From Nitrospiraceae bacterium (GTDB lineage Bacteria > Nitrospirota > Nitrospiria > Nitrospirales > Nitrospiraceae), in the NCBI GenBank assembly GCA_019637075.1, contig JAHBWI010000009.1:1-64000 (forward strand): a DNA stretch of 64,000 bases, written 5' to 3'. How positions within the stretch are numbered: position 1 is the first letter of the stretch; each line of letters begins with the position of its first letter. Of the stretch, positions 6,408-14,484 are shown piece by piece. The position numbers were made by a program, and so were the translations under genes. The notes under the pieces were generated by a model that was not told the origin of the DNA, made no database searches, and was given only the letters and a program-made list of their open reading frames with translations.

Positions 6408-8060
6408 ATGACCACACGCACGATCGGGACCGCTGTTCTGGATCGGCTTCATCAACTGGGGGTACGGCACATCTTCGGAATCCCCGGTGACTATGTCCTC
6501 GGTTTCTATAAACTCTTGGAATCCTCTCCCATTCAACATATCGGCACGACCCGGGAAGACTGTGCGGGCTTTGCCGCGGATGCTTATGCGCGGATCAACG
6601 GGATCGGAGCCCTGTGCGTCACCTATTGCGTCGGCGGGCTCAATACGGTCAACGCGATCGCCTGCGCCTATGCGGAACGGTCGCCGGTGGTGCTCATTAC
6701 CGGATCGCCCGGACTCTCGGAGCGCGCGCGCAATCCCTATCTGCATCATATGGTGCGAGAGTTCTCCACCCAGCGCGAGGTATTCGAAAAAATGACCGTT
6801 GCGGCGGTCAGTCTCGAAGACCCCATCACCGCGCAACGGGAGATGGATCGAGCCTTTGCGGCCCTGTTGCGGTATCGCCGCCCCATCTATTTGGAGATCC
6901 CGCGAGACATGGTGCACGTGCCGCTGCCGGACCACACGGCGTCGAAAAGGCTGGAAGACGAACCGACGGATCCCGCCGCCTTGGCGGAGGCGATTGCCGA
7001 GGTGCGGACCATGCTGGAGAGTGCCAAACGTCCGGTGATTCTTGCAGGCGCCGAGGTCGGTCGATTTGGCCTGACCGATGAATTGATTCGTTTGGTCGAA
7101 CGACTCAACGTGCCTATTGCGTCAACACTCTTGGGCAAGTCTATTATTCACGAAGATCATCCGTTGTATGTCGGGGTCTACAGTGGGTTGGTGGCGCGCG
7201 AGGAAGTCAAAGAGTTTGTGAATCAAACCGACTGTCTCTTGATCCTTGGGTCGATTCTGTCCGACGTCGAAGACCTGGACGCGCACTCCTCGCTGTTCTC
7301 GGATGGCCATACGATCCATGCCACGGCAGATCGCGTGGCCATCAAGCACCACCGTTACGATTCCATTCGATTTGAAGACTTTGTGAAGGGGCTGGCCAAT
7401 GCTTCATTGAAATCCTTCCCCGCCCCGTCCCTGCCTGCTCCATCCAAGCCGGAGGAACCGCTTCCCCCTGCGCAGGCATCGGTCACCCTCAATGGGGTGT
7501 TTCGACATCTGGATACGGTGCTGGACGAGCATACGCTGGTCATTGCCGATGTCGGCGAATCCTTGTTCGCCTCGGTCGATCTTCACGTACATCGGCGATT
7601 CGAATTTCTTTCCCCCGCCTATTACACTTCCATGGGGTTTGCAGTGCCGGCTGCCATTGGGGCGGGATTTGCCGATGCCAGCCTCCGTCCGATTGTCCTT
7701 GTCGGCGACGGGGCATTCCAAATGACCGGGAGCGAACTGTCTACGGCTGTGCGATACCGGCAGGCTCCGGTTGTGATCGTACTGAATAATCGGGGCTATT
7801 CGACGGAACGCGAGATAATGGAAGGGCCTTTTAATGATATCCCCGATTGGCGGTATGAGCGTGTGTGCGAGTTGGTCGGCGGCGGCCAGGGGGTCCGCGT
7901 GGCCACCCAAGGAGAATTCGTCCAGGCCTTGGGGAAGGCCCTCGGGGATGCGACCCAACCCTATGTCATCAATGTGTTACTGGACCCGGCCGACCGTTCC
8001 CCTGCCATGACCAGACTAGCCAAACGCTTGGCGAAGCGACTTTCCACCGACCGGCCTTAG
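6408..8060 (+). CDS. thiamine-diphosphate 2-keto-acid decarboxylase (pyruvate/indolepyruvate decarboxylase family)
   Basis: The 550-residue product starts MTTRTIGTAVLDRLHQLGV after an AGGT box; an ATG at 6372 lies upstream in frame but the family N-terminus fits 6408. The three ThDP-enzyme domains are present. The catalytic Glu lies in TTREDCAGFAADAYAR, the decarboxylase-specific double His in NPYLHHMVREF, and the cofactor motif runs from VGDGAFQMTGSE to VIVLNNRGYSTE. The HH pair points to non-oxidative decarboxylation (pyruvate or a larger 2-keto acid to aldehyde) rather than acetolactate synthesis. It is cytosolic. Substrate choice cannot be decided from sequence. It stands alone, divergent from the rlmI-like gene. 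Confidence 0.88.
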   Translation: MTTRTIGTAVLDRLHQLGVRHIFGIPGDYVLGFYKLLESSPIQHIGTTREDCAGFAADAYARINGIGALCVTYCVGGLNTVNAIACAYAERSPVVLITGSPGLSERARNPYLHHMVREFSTQREVFEKMTVAAVSLEDPITAQREMDRAFAALLRYRRPIYLEIPRDMVHVPLPDHTASKRLEDEPTDPAALAEAIAEVRTMLESAKRPVILAGAEVGRFGLTDELIRLVERLNVPIASTLLGKSIIHEDHPLYVGVYSGLVAREEVKEFVNQTDCLLILGSILSDVEDLDAHSSLFSDGHTIHATADRVAIKHHRYDSIRFEDFVKGLANASLKSFPAPSLPAPSKPEEPLPPAQASVTLNGVFRHLDTVLDEHTLVIADVGESLFASVDLHVHRRFEFLSPAYYTSMGFAVPAAIGAGFADASLRPIVLVGDGAFQMTGSELSTAVRYRQAPVVIVLNNRGYSTEREIMEGPFNDIPDWRYERVCELVGGGQGVRVATQGEFVQALGKALGDATQPYVINVLLDPADRSPAMTRLAKRLAKRLSTDRP

Positions 8061-8235
8061 AGGGTCTCGACCTCCCGTTTCGCCCACCTGCGACACCCTG
8101 GTTTAGGGCCAGCCGCGACTTGTTGCAACCTGCGACAGGAGCGGCTTGTCCTGCCTTGGGGCATTGACCCTCCGTAGACAAATATGGTCTTCTATACCTC
8201 TACTTGTCGAATTGTCATTTGCCTTCGGAGTCGCC

Positions 8236-9201
8236 ATGATACAGGGAAAATCGCTCGAGGGAAAAACGCCGCGAGAGGGTCAATCGTTGTCTGCTCAATT
8301 GAATAGCGTTGTCTCCACAGAGCGGGACTTCGACGAGTTAGTCACCAAATCCTTGCCCGAATTGCTGGATCGGGCGACAAGTCAGACAAAGCGGTTTCTG
8401 CGGGAAACTGGTCAGTGGGTCGATGACATCACACATGAAAAATTGGCATTGCGCTGGGGCTATGAACTGGTGGAGCGGTTTGTCGTGTTTGGTCGGACTG
8501 AAGTTCCCTGCCGGCCGTTCTTCCTGCTCGATAGCCTAATTGCGAAGTCGTTCAGCCAGCCTGACCCGCTCTGTTATCACAAGGAATTGCTCTCCCCCGT
8601 GGGGCGATTCCTGGACGGGTTGGCGTCGCGGGCTGTCGTGAGCCGGGACGCCCTGATCGCACTCTTCTACCATTTCTACGGGCTTGGACAGGCCCATGTG
8701 GTGAAGCTCTTGGGATTGGGGCAGGCGGAAAGCCAGCGGGTCTATAAGAACTTTGAAAGGTGGCGGCAGACCGGGTGGCAGCGCACCATGGACGAGTCGG
8801 GATTGAGCGGTTCCGACCTCCAGTTGCTGGATGAAGAGCTGCGGGTGCGTCCCGATCACCTGCATCATGAAGTGAACCGGCTGATTCCCGTGCTGCAGTC
8901 GCACTATCGCAAGAGTGAACCGGAAAACTATCCCTGTCTCCCTGCCCACAAGTGGGGACAGCTATTTGAGGATGATTACGGCCACGATTACCGCGTGTGG
9001 CATTTGGCATTTTGCCGCGATTGTTTCTTGGAAGTCGCTGATCGCCGGCAAGCTGAGTGGCACGGTGGGGCAAAGCCGCAAATCAATCTCCATATTCACC
9101 CGTTGAAGAAAGGTGGCATCTTGGCGCTTTTCAGCGGGGATCGAGGAGGACGGCATCATGGAAGCACACGAGCTCAACGACTATCGCGAACATCTGCTTG
9201 A
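8236..9201 (+). CDS. uncharacterised protein with a sigma-region-4-like helical segment
   Basis: A 321-residue soluble protein with GGAG five bases before its ATG. I do not recognise a named family. Residues around 120-190 (DALIALFYHFYGLGQAHVVK, then LLGLGQAESQRVYKNFERWR) resemble a sigma-70 region 4-type helix-turn-helix. The C-terminal part has His and Cys (PCLPAH, CRDCFLEVADRR) that could bind a metal. The last 44 bases overlap the next gene in another frame, so the two are probably translationally coupled. The pairing of an HTH-like protein with a single-TM protein recalls sigma/anti-sigma pairs, but this is inference. Confidence 0.6.
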   Translation: MIQGKSLEGKTPREGQSLSAQLNSVVSTERDFDELVTKSLPELLDRATSQTKRFLRETGQWVDDITHEKLALRWGYELVERFVVFGRTEVPCRPFFLLDSLIAKSFSQPDPLCYHKELLSPVGRFLDGLASRAVVSRDALIALFYHFYGLGQAHVVKLLGLGQAESQRVYKNFERWRQTGWQRTMDESGLSGSDLQLLDEELRVRPDHLHHEVNRLIPVLQSHYRKSEPENYPCLPAHKWGQLFEDDYGHDYRVWHLAFCRDCFLEVADRRQAEWHGGAKPQINLHIHPLKKGGILALFSGDRGGRHHGSTRAQRLSRTSA

Positions 9202-10447
9202 TGCCCTGGAGGACCAGCCGCGTCGGGTAGCCGGGGAGCGACCGGGTCTTCTGCAGGTTCTCGTCAACCACGAGCGGGTCGGCACGTTGGACTGTGCCGG
9301 CGGCGATCCGTCATTCAACTTTACGACTCGCGAGCGCAGCATTCAAAACCTCGAGATCCGGAGCGAAGCCGGGATTCTCCTCGGCGGCTGTGTCGCACCC
9401 GAAGCCGGCTCCAAACGCGTACGCGTGTCCATCGGTAAGGATTCGCTCGAAGCCCAGATCCAGAATCGCTTCGACGGAGGGACGTTGCAGTTGCGATATG
9501 AGGCCGCTCCCCGCTGGTGGACGCAGATGACAGCCGGGTTGTTTCCTAGCACAACCGTACCTGCCGGCGCGCACCGTGGTTTTGCGATTGCGGGCGCGTT
9601 TGCCCAGGTGGTGTTGGCGATCGGTATCACGGCTCTGCTGGCCGAGCGGGTTCCTGCCTGGTTTGGATGGGATGACCGGCTGCATCAGGTCGAGGAAGAG
9701 CAGGCGGCTCGGGAGCTGAACGACCAGCAAATCGATCGACTCCATCAACAACTTGCACAATTGGCGGATGCCCAGTCGTCGGCCCTGGCGGCCTCTCGGA
9801 CAGGCCAGGAACAGTTGACCCAGCTGAGCCGTCTGGTGGACGGTTTGGCCCACGCGCAGCAGAAACTCACTGCCCAGGTCGTGACCGTCCAGGACGAACT
9901 GCAGACGGCCAAGACTGTCACGAGCCAGGAATTGCAGGAAGGTTTGCGTACGGCTGCGAGCAAGGCGGAGGCGGATCGCGCCCAGGTCACGCAGGACATT
10001 CATGCGGTAAAAACCGCGAATGAAACCCTCATCAAGCAAGTGGCGTTGCTCGAAAGCCGTAATCGGGAATTGCATGCGCGCTTGGCGCTGGCTTCGCTCG
10101 AAGTGGCGAAAGCGAACGCCGCAGCCTCCAAGCCGACCGTGGTGGCCAGTGCTGAACCTCCTAAGGAGGCCGCTATCCCTGTCTCGAATGCAGAGCCCCA
10201 TCGCGATACCGATCCTCAGGCCTTTATGTTCTGGGTCTCGTTCGAGGATGGGACGACGGACAGGAGCATCGAAGAATTGATCCAGGAGATTCATGGGACC
10301 AAGAAGGGGCCCGCGAAGTCAGGGTGGTACTCCGTGGAAGTGAATTTGCCGCAGCCGGAACCCCGGGATCGGTTCCTGGAGTCCGTGAAGCGCGCAAAGA
10401 TCGTGAAGGCGGTCGCGACCAGCAAAGTCATGCCTCCAGCCCAGTAG
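9158..10447 (+). CDS. single-pass membrane protein with long coiled coil
   Basis: The 429-residue product starts MEAHELNDYREHLLDALEDQ; AGGAGG lies about 8 nt upstream. Residues 1-150 are soluble and presumably cytoplasmic, with SIQNLEIRSEAGILLGG and VRVSIGKDSLEAQI. One membrane helix follows near residue 155 (GFAIAGAFAQVVLAIGITAL). The rest is a Gln/Ala/Glu-rich coiled coil of about 170 residues, then a Pro/Ala linker and a small conserved-looking C-terminal domain (FMFWVSFEDGTTDRSIEELI to the end). It has no recognised family. It lies between the HTH-like protein and a glycosyltransferase and probably forms a unit with them. Confidence 0.65.
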   Translation: MEAHELNDYREHLLDALEDQPRRVAGERPGLLQVLVNHERVGTLDCAGGDPSFNFTTRERSIQNLEIRSEAGILLGGCVAPEAGSKRVRVSIGKDSLEAQIQNRFDGGTLQLRYEAAPRWWTQMTAGLFPSTTVPAGAHRGFAIAGAFAQVVLAIGITALLAERVPAWFGWDDRLHQVEEEQAARELNDQQIDRLHQQLAQLADAQSSALAASRTGQEQLTQLSRLVDGLAHAQQKLTAQVVTVQDELQTAKTVTSQELQEGLRTAASKAEADRAQVTQDIHAVKTANETLIKQVALLESRNRELHARLALASLEVAKANAAASKPTVVASAEPPKEAAIPVSNAEPHRDTDPQAFMFWVSFEDGTTDRSIEELIQEIHGTKKGPAKSGWYSVEVNLPQPEPRDRFLESVKRAKIVKAVATSKVMPPAQ

Positions 10448-10580
10448 CTGAGGTCGTCCCCTCTCGCCACAGCGTCCGTGCCCGCTACTGCGTTTACCCG
10501 CTGCCCAAGTGGGTGCGGCGTCCGGTCGATCGAACACCACCGCTGGCGCTCTATTTCCCGGTTACAGTAGAGGAGGGGCT

Positions 10581-11843
10581 ATGTCGGATTTTCATCAAAA
10601 CGGGTTGGTTACCGTGCTCCACAGGCTCGGGAAGCCGAATCTCGAGCATTTGGAAAAGGAATTGGAGCGGCATGCCTCGGCCAATCCGATCGCACTGGTC
10701 CTCCCCTCCCTCTATTCGGAGTTGGAGAATCCTGCGCTCAAGCACATCGTCCAAGTCCTGAAAGACATCACCTACGTGAACGAGATCGTCGTCTCCTTGG
10801 ACCGGGCTTCGGCGCTGGAGTTTCGGCTGGCCAAGCAGTTCTTCTCCGTTTTGCCGCAGCGTGTCCGCATTGTCTGGAATGACGGCTCTCGGATCCAAAA
10901 TATCCTGAAACTGCTGTCTCTGAGTGAGATCGACACGGGTCTGCAAGGTAAGGGACGCGGCTGCTGGATGGCCTTCGGCTATGTCTTGGCGCGAGGCGAG
11001 AGCAACGTCATCGCCCTGCATGACTGCGACATCCTAAGTTACAACCGCGAATACCTCGCGCGACTTTGTTACCCGATCGTCAACACGAACTTAGGCTACG
11101 AGTTTTGCAAAGGGTATTACAGTCGAGTCACCGATCGTCTGCACGGCCGGGTGACGAGACTCTATCTCACCCCGCTGATTCGTAGCCTCCAGCAAGTGGC
11201 GGGTGCCCATCCTCTCCTGACCTTCCTCGACAGTTTCCGCTATCCGCTGGCGGGGGAATTCGCGATGGTGCGCGATTTGGCTTGGATCAACAGAATTCCG
11301 GGTGACTGGGGTTTGGAAGTCGGTGTGCTCTCGGAGGTCTACAGAAACTGTGCTCTCCGGCGGATTTGTCAGGCGGACATCGCCGATGCCTACGAACACA
11401 AGCATCAGATTCTGTCGCCGGACAACGCCGACCAAGGCCTCCAGAAAATGTGCGTGGACATTACGAAGTCCCTGTTCCGTAACCTGGCCAGTGAGGGCGT
11501 AGTATTGTCGGAAGCGGTGCTCAAGGCCTTGCGCGCCACCTACCTCCAAGCAGCGCAGGAGGCCATCACTCGGTATCAAAACGACGCGGCGATCAACAGC
11601 CTGCAGTTCGACCGGCACGAGGAACGCAGCGCAGTGGAGGTCTTTTTGAAAGGTATGAAGCTCGCGACCGAGAGCTTCCTGGAAGACCCCCTCGGGGTGC
11701 CGATGATTTCCAATTGGAGTCGTGTGACCGGCGCCATCCCGGACATCTTCGACCGTCTGATCGACGCAGTGGAGCGGGATTACGAATGGGATCCGGTCGG
11801 AAGCCGTACGGAGGCCGGCGGTCCCATCACGACCACTGTCTAG
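10581..11843 (+). CDS. GT81-like glycosyltransferase (glucosyl-3-phosphoglycerate synthase type)
   Basis: A 420-residue cytosolic enzyme, ATG preceded by AGGAGG at 4 nt spacing. The GT-A nucleotide-binding fold is visible: IALVLPSLYSELENP, then NEIVVSLDRA, GKGRGCWMAFGYVLARG, and the DxD-equivalent ALHDCDILSYNREYLARL. Downstream, FRYPLAGEFAMVRDLAW and GDWGLEVGVLSEVY match the acceptor and base region of GpgS/MpgS-like enzymes. Such enzymes transfer a sugar to 3-phosphoglycerate to build compatible solutes. No matching phosphatase gene is adjacent, so a different acceptor is possible. It is 133 bp downstream of the coiled-coil membrane protein gene. Confidence 0.75.
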   Translation: MSDFHQNGLVTVLHRLGKPNLEHLEKELERHASANPIALVLPSLYSELENPALKHIVQVLKDITYVNEIVVSLDRASALEFRLAKQFFSVLPQRVRIVWNDGSRIQNILKLLSLSEIDTGLQGKGRGCWMAFGYVLARGESNVIALHDCDILSYNREYLARLCYPIVNTNLGYEFCKGYYSRVTDRLHGRVTRLYLTPLIRSLQQVAGAHPLLTFLDSFRYPLAGEFAMVRDLAWINRIPGDWGLEVGVLSEVYRNCALRRICQADIADAYEHKHQILSPDNADQGLQKMCVDITKSLFRNLASEGVVLSEAVLKALRATYLQAAQEAITRYQNDAAINSLQFDRHEERSAVEVFLKGMKLATESFLEDPLGVPMISNWSRVTGAIPDIFDRLIDAVERDYEWDPVGSRTEAGGPITTTV

Positions 11844-11870
11844 GCGAGGCCGGTTCTCCCTGCTCCTTCA

Positions 11871-12071
11871 TCACGCTGAGGTCGGCTTTTTCGAGGCGAA
11901 CACCGTCGCGTCGCAGGATACGTACTTGATCTGTTTCATCGGGATAATGACGACTTCCTTCGCCGAGTCCACCTCGAGGACTTCCATGTCGTCGCTGATG
12001 GTGTGGCGAATCGCATCTTTTACCAGCAGTTCCTGATTGTCGACAAACACGACTTTCACCCAATATTGCAC
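11871..12071 (-). CDS. 66-residue uncharacterised protein
   Basis: A short beta-rich soluble protein starting MQYWVKVVFVDNQELLVKDA, with HTISDDMEVLEVD and KEVVIIPMKQIKYVSCDA. The pattern resembles small barrel-like domains, but I recognise no family. It lies 15 bp after the proC stop on the same strand, so it is probably read from the proC promoter. An AAGGAGATGAG box precedes the ATG. Confidence 0.65.
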   Translation of the reverse strand: MQYWVKVVFVDNQELLVKDAIRHTISDDMEVLEVDSAKEVVIIPMKQIKYVSCDATVFASKKPTSA

Positions 12072-12086
12072 GGTCTCATCTCCTTG

Positions 12087-12917
12087 TTAGTGGTTGGAAC
12101 TGCCCTGCCGGCCGAGTTCCTGTGATCGCCGCGTTGCCGCCTCCACGGCATTGATCAGCGTGGCGCGGAGCGCGCCCGCTTCGAGTGTGGCCAAGCCGGC
12201 TATCGTGGTGCCTCCGGGGGACGCCACATGATCCTTGAGGACCGCAGGATGGTCGCCGCGCTCCAGCACCATGTGGGCCGCACCGGCGACCGTTTGGGCG
12301 GCCAGCAGTAACGCGGTCTGCCGGGAAAGCCCCATTAAGACACCCCCGTCGGCCAAGGCTTCGATCATCATGAAGACATAGGCGGGGCCGCTGCCGCTTA
12401 GGCCCGTCACGGCATCCATGAGCCGTTCCTCGACGACACTTACCTTGCCAATGGACTCGAACAGCGCCACGGCCTGCGCCTGTCCCTGCGTGTCGACATG
12501 GTCGGAGCAGCAGAGCGCCGTGACGCCGGCTCTGATGCCGGAGGGTGTGTTCGGCATCGCGCGGGCCAACTTCGCTTGCTGGCCAAAGAATTGGGCGAGC
12601 CGGGCCAATGGATAGCCTGCCGCAACGGATATGATCAGTTGTTGGGGCGTGAACCGATGAGCCAGAGGCGTGAGCACGTCGTCCAGCACTTGCGGTTCTA
12701 CGCAGAGGCAAATGAGGGTGGAATGCTCGATGGCCTGCCTGTTGTCGGTCGAGGTGGCGATGCCGTAGGCCTTGCGTACAATGTCACAGCGGGCGGGCGA
12801 GATATCAGTAGCCGTGATTCTGTCTCGCGAGACCAGGCCTGCCGCCAGCAGACCGGAGATAATCGCTTCGGCCATTTGGCCCGCTCCGATAAACCCGATA
12901 CGACAGTCCTGAAGCAT
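12087..12917 (-). CDS. proC: pyrroline-5-carboxylate reductase
   Basis: The 276-residue enzyme starts MLQDCRIGFIGAGQMAEAII, the Rossmann dinucleotide motif (GxGxMA) of ProC. The family signature of the C-terminal dimerisation domain is clear: VTGLSGSGPAYVFMMIEALADG, then QTVAGAAHMVLERG and ASPGGTTIAGLATLE. It reduces 1-pyrroline-5-carboxylate to proline with NAD(P)H, the last step of proline synthesis. The ATG at 12917 places the dinucleotide fold at the N-terminus, as in all family members. No Shine-Dalgarno is visible; instead a -10 box ends 6 bp upstream (see promoter), so the mRNA may be leaderless. Confidence 0.95.
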   Translation of the reverse strand: MLQDCRIGFIGAGQMAEAIISGLLAAGLVSRDRITATDISPARCDIVRKAYGIATSTDNRQAIEHSTLICLCVEPQVLDDVLTPLAHRFTPQQLIISVAAGYPLARLAQFFGQQAKLARAMPNTPSGIRAGVTALCCSDHVDTQGQAQAVALFESIGKVSVVEERLMDAVTGLSGSGPAYVFMMIEALADGGVLMGLSRQTALLLAAQTVAGAAHMVLERGDHPAVLKDHVASPGGTTIAGLATLEAGALRATLINAVEAATRRSQELGRQGSSNH

Positions 12918-12923
12918 CGGCGG

Positions 12924-12953
12924 ATTATACTGACCGGCTTTCCGCCCTTGCAA
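12924..12953 (-). promoter_or_regulatory. sigma70-type promoter of proC
   Basis: On the minus strand, TTGCAA (12953-12948), an 18-bp spacer, then a perfect TATAAT (12929-12924). Only six bases separate the -10 box from the proC ATG, so transcription would start at or next to the A of the start codon. This predicts a leaderless message. Confidence 0.6.
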
Positions 12954-13172
12954 CGATTCGGAACGGCGCTTTAGAGTGGTCCGGGCCTTGGGGCTGTTGC
13001 CCGCAGGCGGGCCCATGAACCGTCGCTGCACTGCAGCAGTCTCTGTGCGATATGCGAACCAGCGATGGGTCGGCACAGGCCGGCAAGTTTTGGGAAGCGG
13101 CGAACTACAGCCTCAAACAGTTGGATGGGTTTGATCAGATCAATTAAACGGAGACGGGCCGACGTGATAGCC

Positions 13173-13694
13173 ATGCTGAATGAACACAGATCGTGGGCGG
13201 TGTTGTTGATACTATGCTGCTGGCTCCAGGCCGGGCCGACTCAGGCGCAGGTGATGGGCGATGAGGCCGAACTCGACCGGCTTAAGGGGAAGGCGGAGGA
13301 CGCCTTGGCTAACGAAGATGCGGAAGGTGCGGCCATGAGCATGGGACGGGCGGCGTTGATGGCCGCACACCTGGCGCGAAAGGAATCCGGATCAGAACGA
13401 GCCACGCTGTTCAAGGGACTCGAACACTTGTTCCGATCGCAGGAGCACGGCTACCGCGCGATGGCCTTATTTCGTCGCGCCGGTGGGAGCCTTCCCGCCT
13501 CCGCCGGCGTCTGCGGCAGCGTGCAGTTGGGAGAGCTCGAACTCCAACATACGAAGGTGTCGCTGGAACAGCTGAGCGTGGTACCGGAGTCTTCCCAGCC
13601 TGTTTCGGCGAAGGTCGCGGCGCTCAAGCAGGGTGTGGAGGAATGGGGAACGGTCCTGGCGGCCATCCGGGCCGACTATCAATGCGTGCAGTAG
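13173..13694 (+). CDS. exported protein of unknown function
   Basis: A 173-residue product with a signal peptide (hydrophobic core WAVLLILCCWLQAG, cleavage near TQAQ). A GTG three codons earlier (13164), with GGAG ten bases before it, is an equally good start. The mature part is helical and TPR-like (DELDRLKGKAEDALANEDAE-type repeats, GKAEDALANEDAEGAA) with one Cys in AGVCGSVQLGELELQH and one at the end (YQCVQ), which might pair in the periplasm. No family is recognised. A TTGATC-A-GATCAA palindrome at 13131-13143 lies 30 bp upstream. Confidence 0.65.
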   Translation: MLNEHRSWAVLLILCCWLQAGPTQAQVMGDEAELDRLKGKAEDALANEDAEGAAMSMGRAALMAAHLARKESGSERATLFKGLEHLFRSQEHGYRAMALFRRAGGSLPASAGVCGSVQLGELELQHTKVSLEQLSVVPESSQPVSAKVAALKQGVEEWGTVLAAIRADYQCVQ

Positions 13695-13695
13695 A

Positions 13696-13741
13696 ACGGC
13701 CGAGGCCGGGGGCCTGCGCATGTACCCTCGCCCTCGGCCGT
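13696..13741. terminator. bidirectional hairpin between convergent genes
   Basis: A perfect 10-bp inverted repeat (ACGGCCGAGG / CCTCGGCCGT) with a 26-base loop lies between the stops of the exported-protein gene (+) and the PIN gene (-). It has no T-run, so it is not a classical intrinsic terminator, but the position between convergent stops suggests a termination or 3'-end stabilising role. Confidence 0.45.
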
Positions 13742-13756
13742 CACCCGAACAATTGC

Positions 13757-14200
13757 TCAATCGTCTTCCGGATTGATGATGTGGAGTCCGGTCGGCCGGC
13801 AGGCGGCCAAGAGTTGCTTATCGGCACTCACGACCGTGAGGCGAAGCGGCTTCAATTCCAAGGCCAGCGCCAGGTGCAGCAACTGCATCGAGCGGAGCGC
13901 CGGGTAGTCCAGGAGCAACTCCTTCGCGGCCAGGTACGTCTGCATCGTCGGTGAGATAAATTGGTAGAGCCCCTGGGTCGATTCCATTTCAAACTTGTAC
14001 ATGACGGAATAGCAGTCGTCCCGGGTGATTTCTCCCTGTTGGGCCCGTACCGAGAGCGCCGAGTAAAACTCGGTCACAGTCCACATCGGGAGGATTGCGA
14101 CCTTTCCCCGCTTGACCATCAGTTTATTCACGACGCGGGTTCCGCGTTCCATGCTGTAGCGTTTCACCAACGCGGTAGAATCGAAGTAGTAGTACGGCAT
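13757..14200 (-). CDS. PIN-domain ribonuclease toxin (VapC-like)
   Basis: A 147-residue PIN protein. Acidic site residues are visible: Asp7 in YYYFDSTALVKRY, Glu44 in TVTEFYSAL and the later SADKQLLAA Asp; LLHLALALE occupies the place of the usual D-x-x-H-L-A-x-A, with the Asp replaced. Such proteins are Mg-dependent RNases, often cutting tRNA or rRNA. The gene starts one base after the stop of the small gene at 14202, which is probably its antitoxin. The departure at the third acidic position could reduce activity. Confidence 0.78.
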   Translation of the reverse strand: MPYYYFDSTALVKRYSMERGTRVVNKLMVKRGKVAILPMWTVTEFYSALSVRAQQGEITRDDCYSVMYKFEMESTQGLYQFISPTMQTYLAAKELLLDYPALRSMQLLHLALALELKPLRLTVVSADKQLLAACRPTGLHIINPEDD

Positions 14201-14201
14201 C

Positions 14202-14453
14202 CTATGCCCTCCCCTTCAAGAGGCTGTCGGCCAGCGGAGACTGCAGCTTCGACAGGCGATCCTGCAATTCGTCCAGCGGCAGCTCCTCGTAGTACCCTTG
14301 TTTGCGGAAGGTGCTGAGAATGCCGCTGCCGAGCACCTGTTGAGTGTCGGCGGTCAGGCGATCGCGCAATCGTTTTTTCATGACGCGGCTCGACACACGA
14401 GGGCCGGCCGTCGTGTCACGTCCGGAAGCTTTGCGAGTTCCTGTCTTACTCAT
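14202..14453 (-). CDS. probable antitoxin of the PIN toxin
   Basis: An 83-residue protein, AGGAGA before the ATG, starting MSKTGTRKASGRDTTAG. The N-terminus is basic and disordered; the C-terminal half (DTQQVLGSGILSTFRKQGYY and the ELPLDELQDRLSKLQSPLAD segment) is helical. It matches no antitoxin family I can name with certainty. The call rests on size, the basic N-terminal region, its position immediately upstream of the PIN gene and the near-overlap of the two genes. Confidence 0.55.
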   Translation of the reverse strand: MSKTGTRKASGRDTTAGPRVSSRVMKKRLRDRLTADTQQVLGSGILSTFRKQGYYEELPLDELQDRLSKLQSPLADSLLKGRA

Positions 14454-14484
14454 CCGCTCTCCTCTCTCCTGGGGTTGATGGGCC

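Noticed and set aside
13131-13143. TTGATC-A-GATCAA as an FNR box
   Set aside because: The half-sites TTGAT/ATCAA are separated by 3 bases instead of 4, so the FNR-site spacing is not met.
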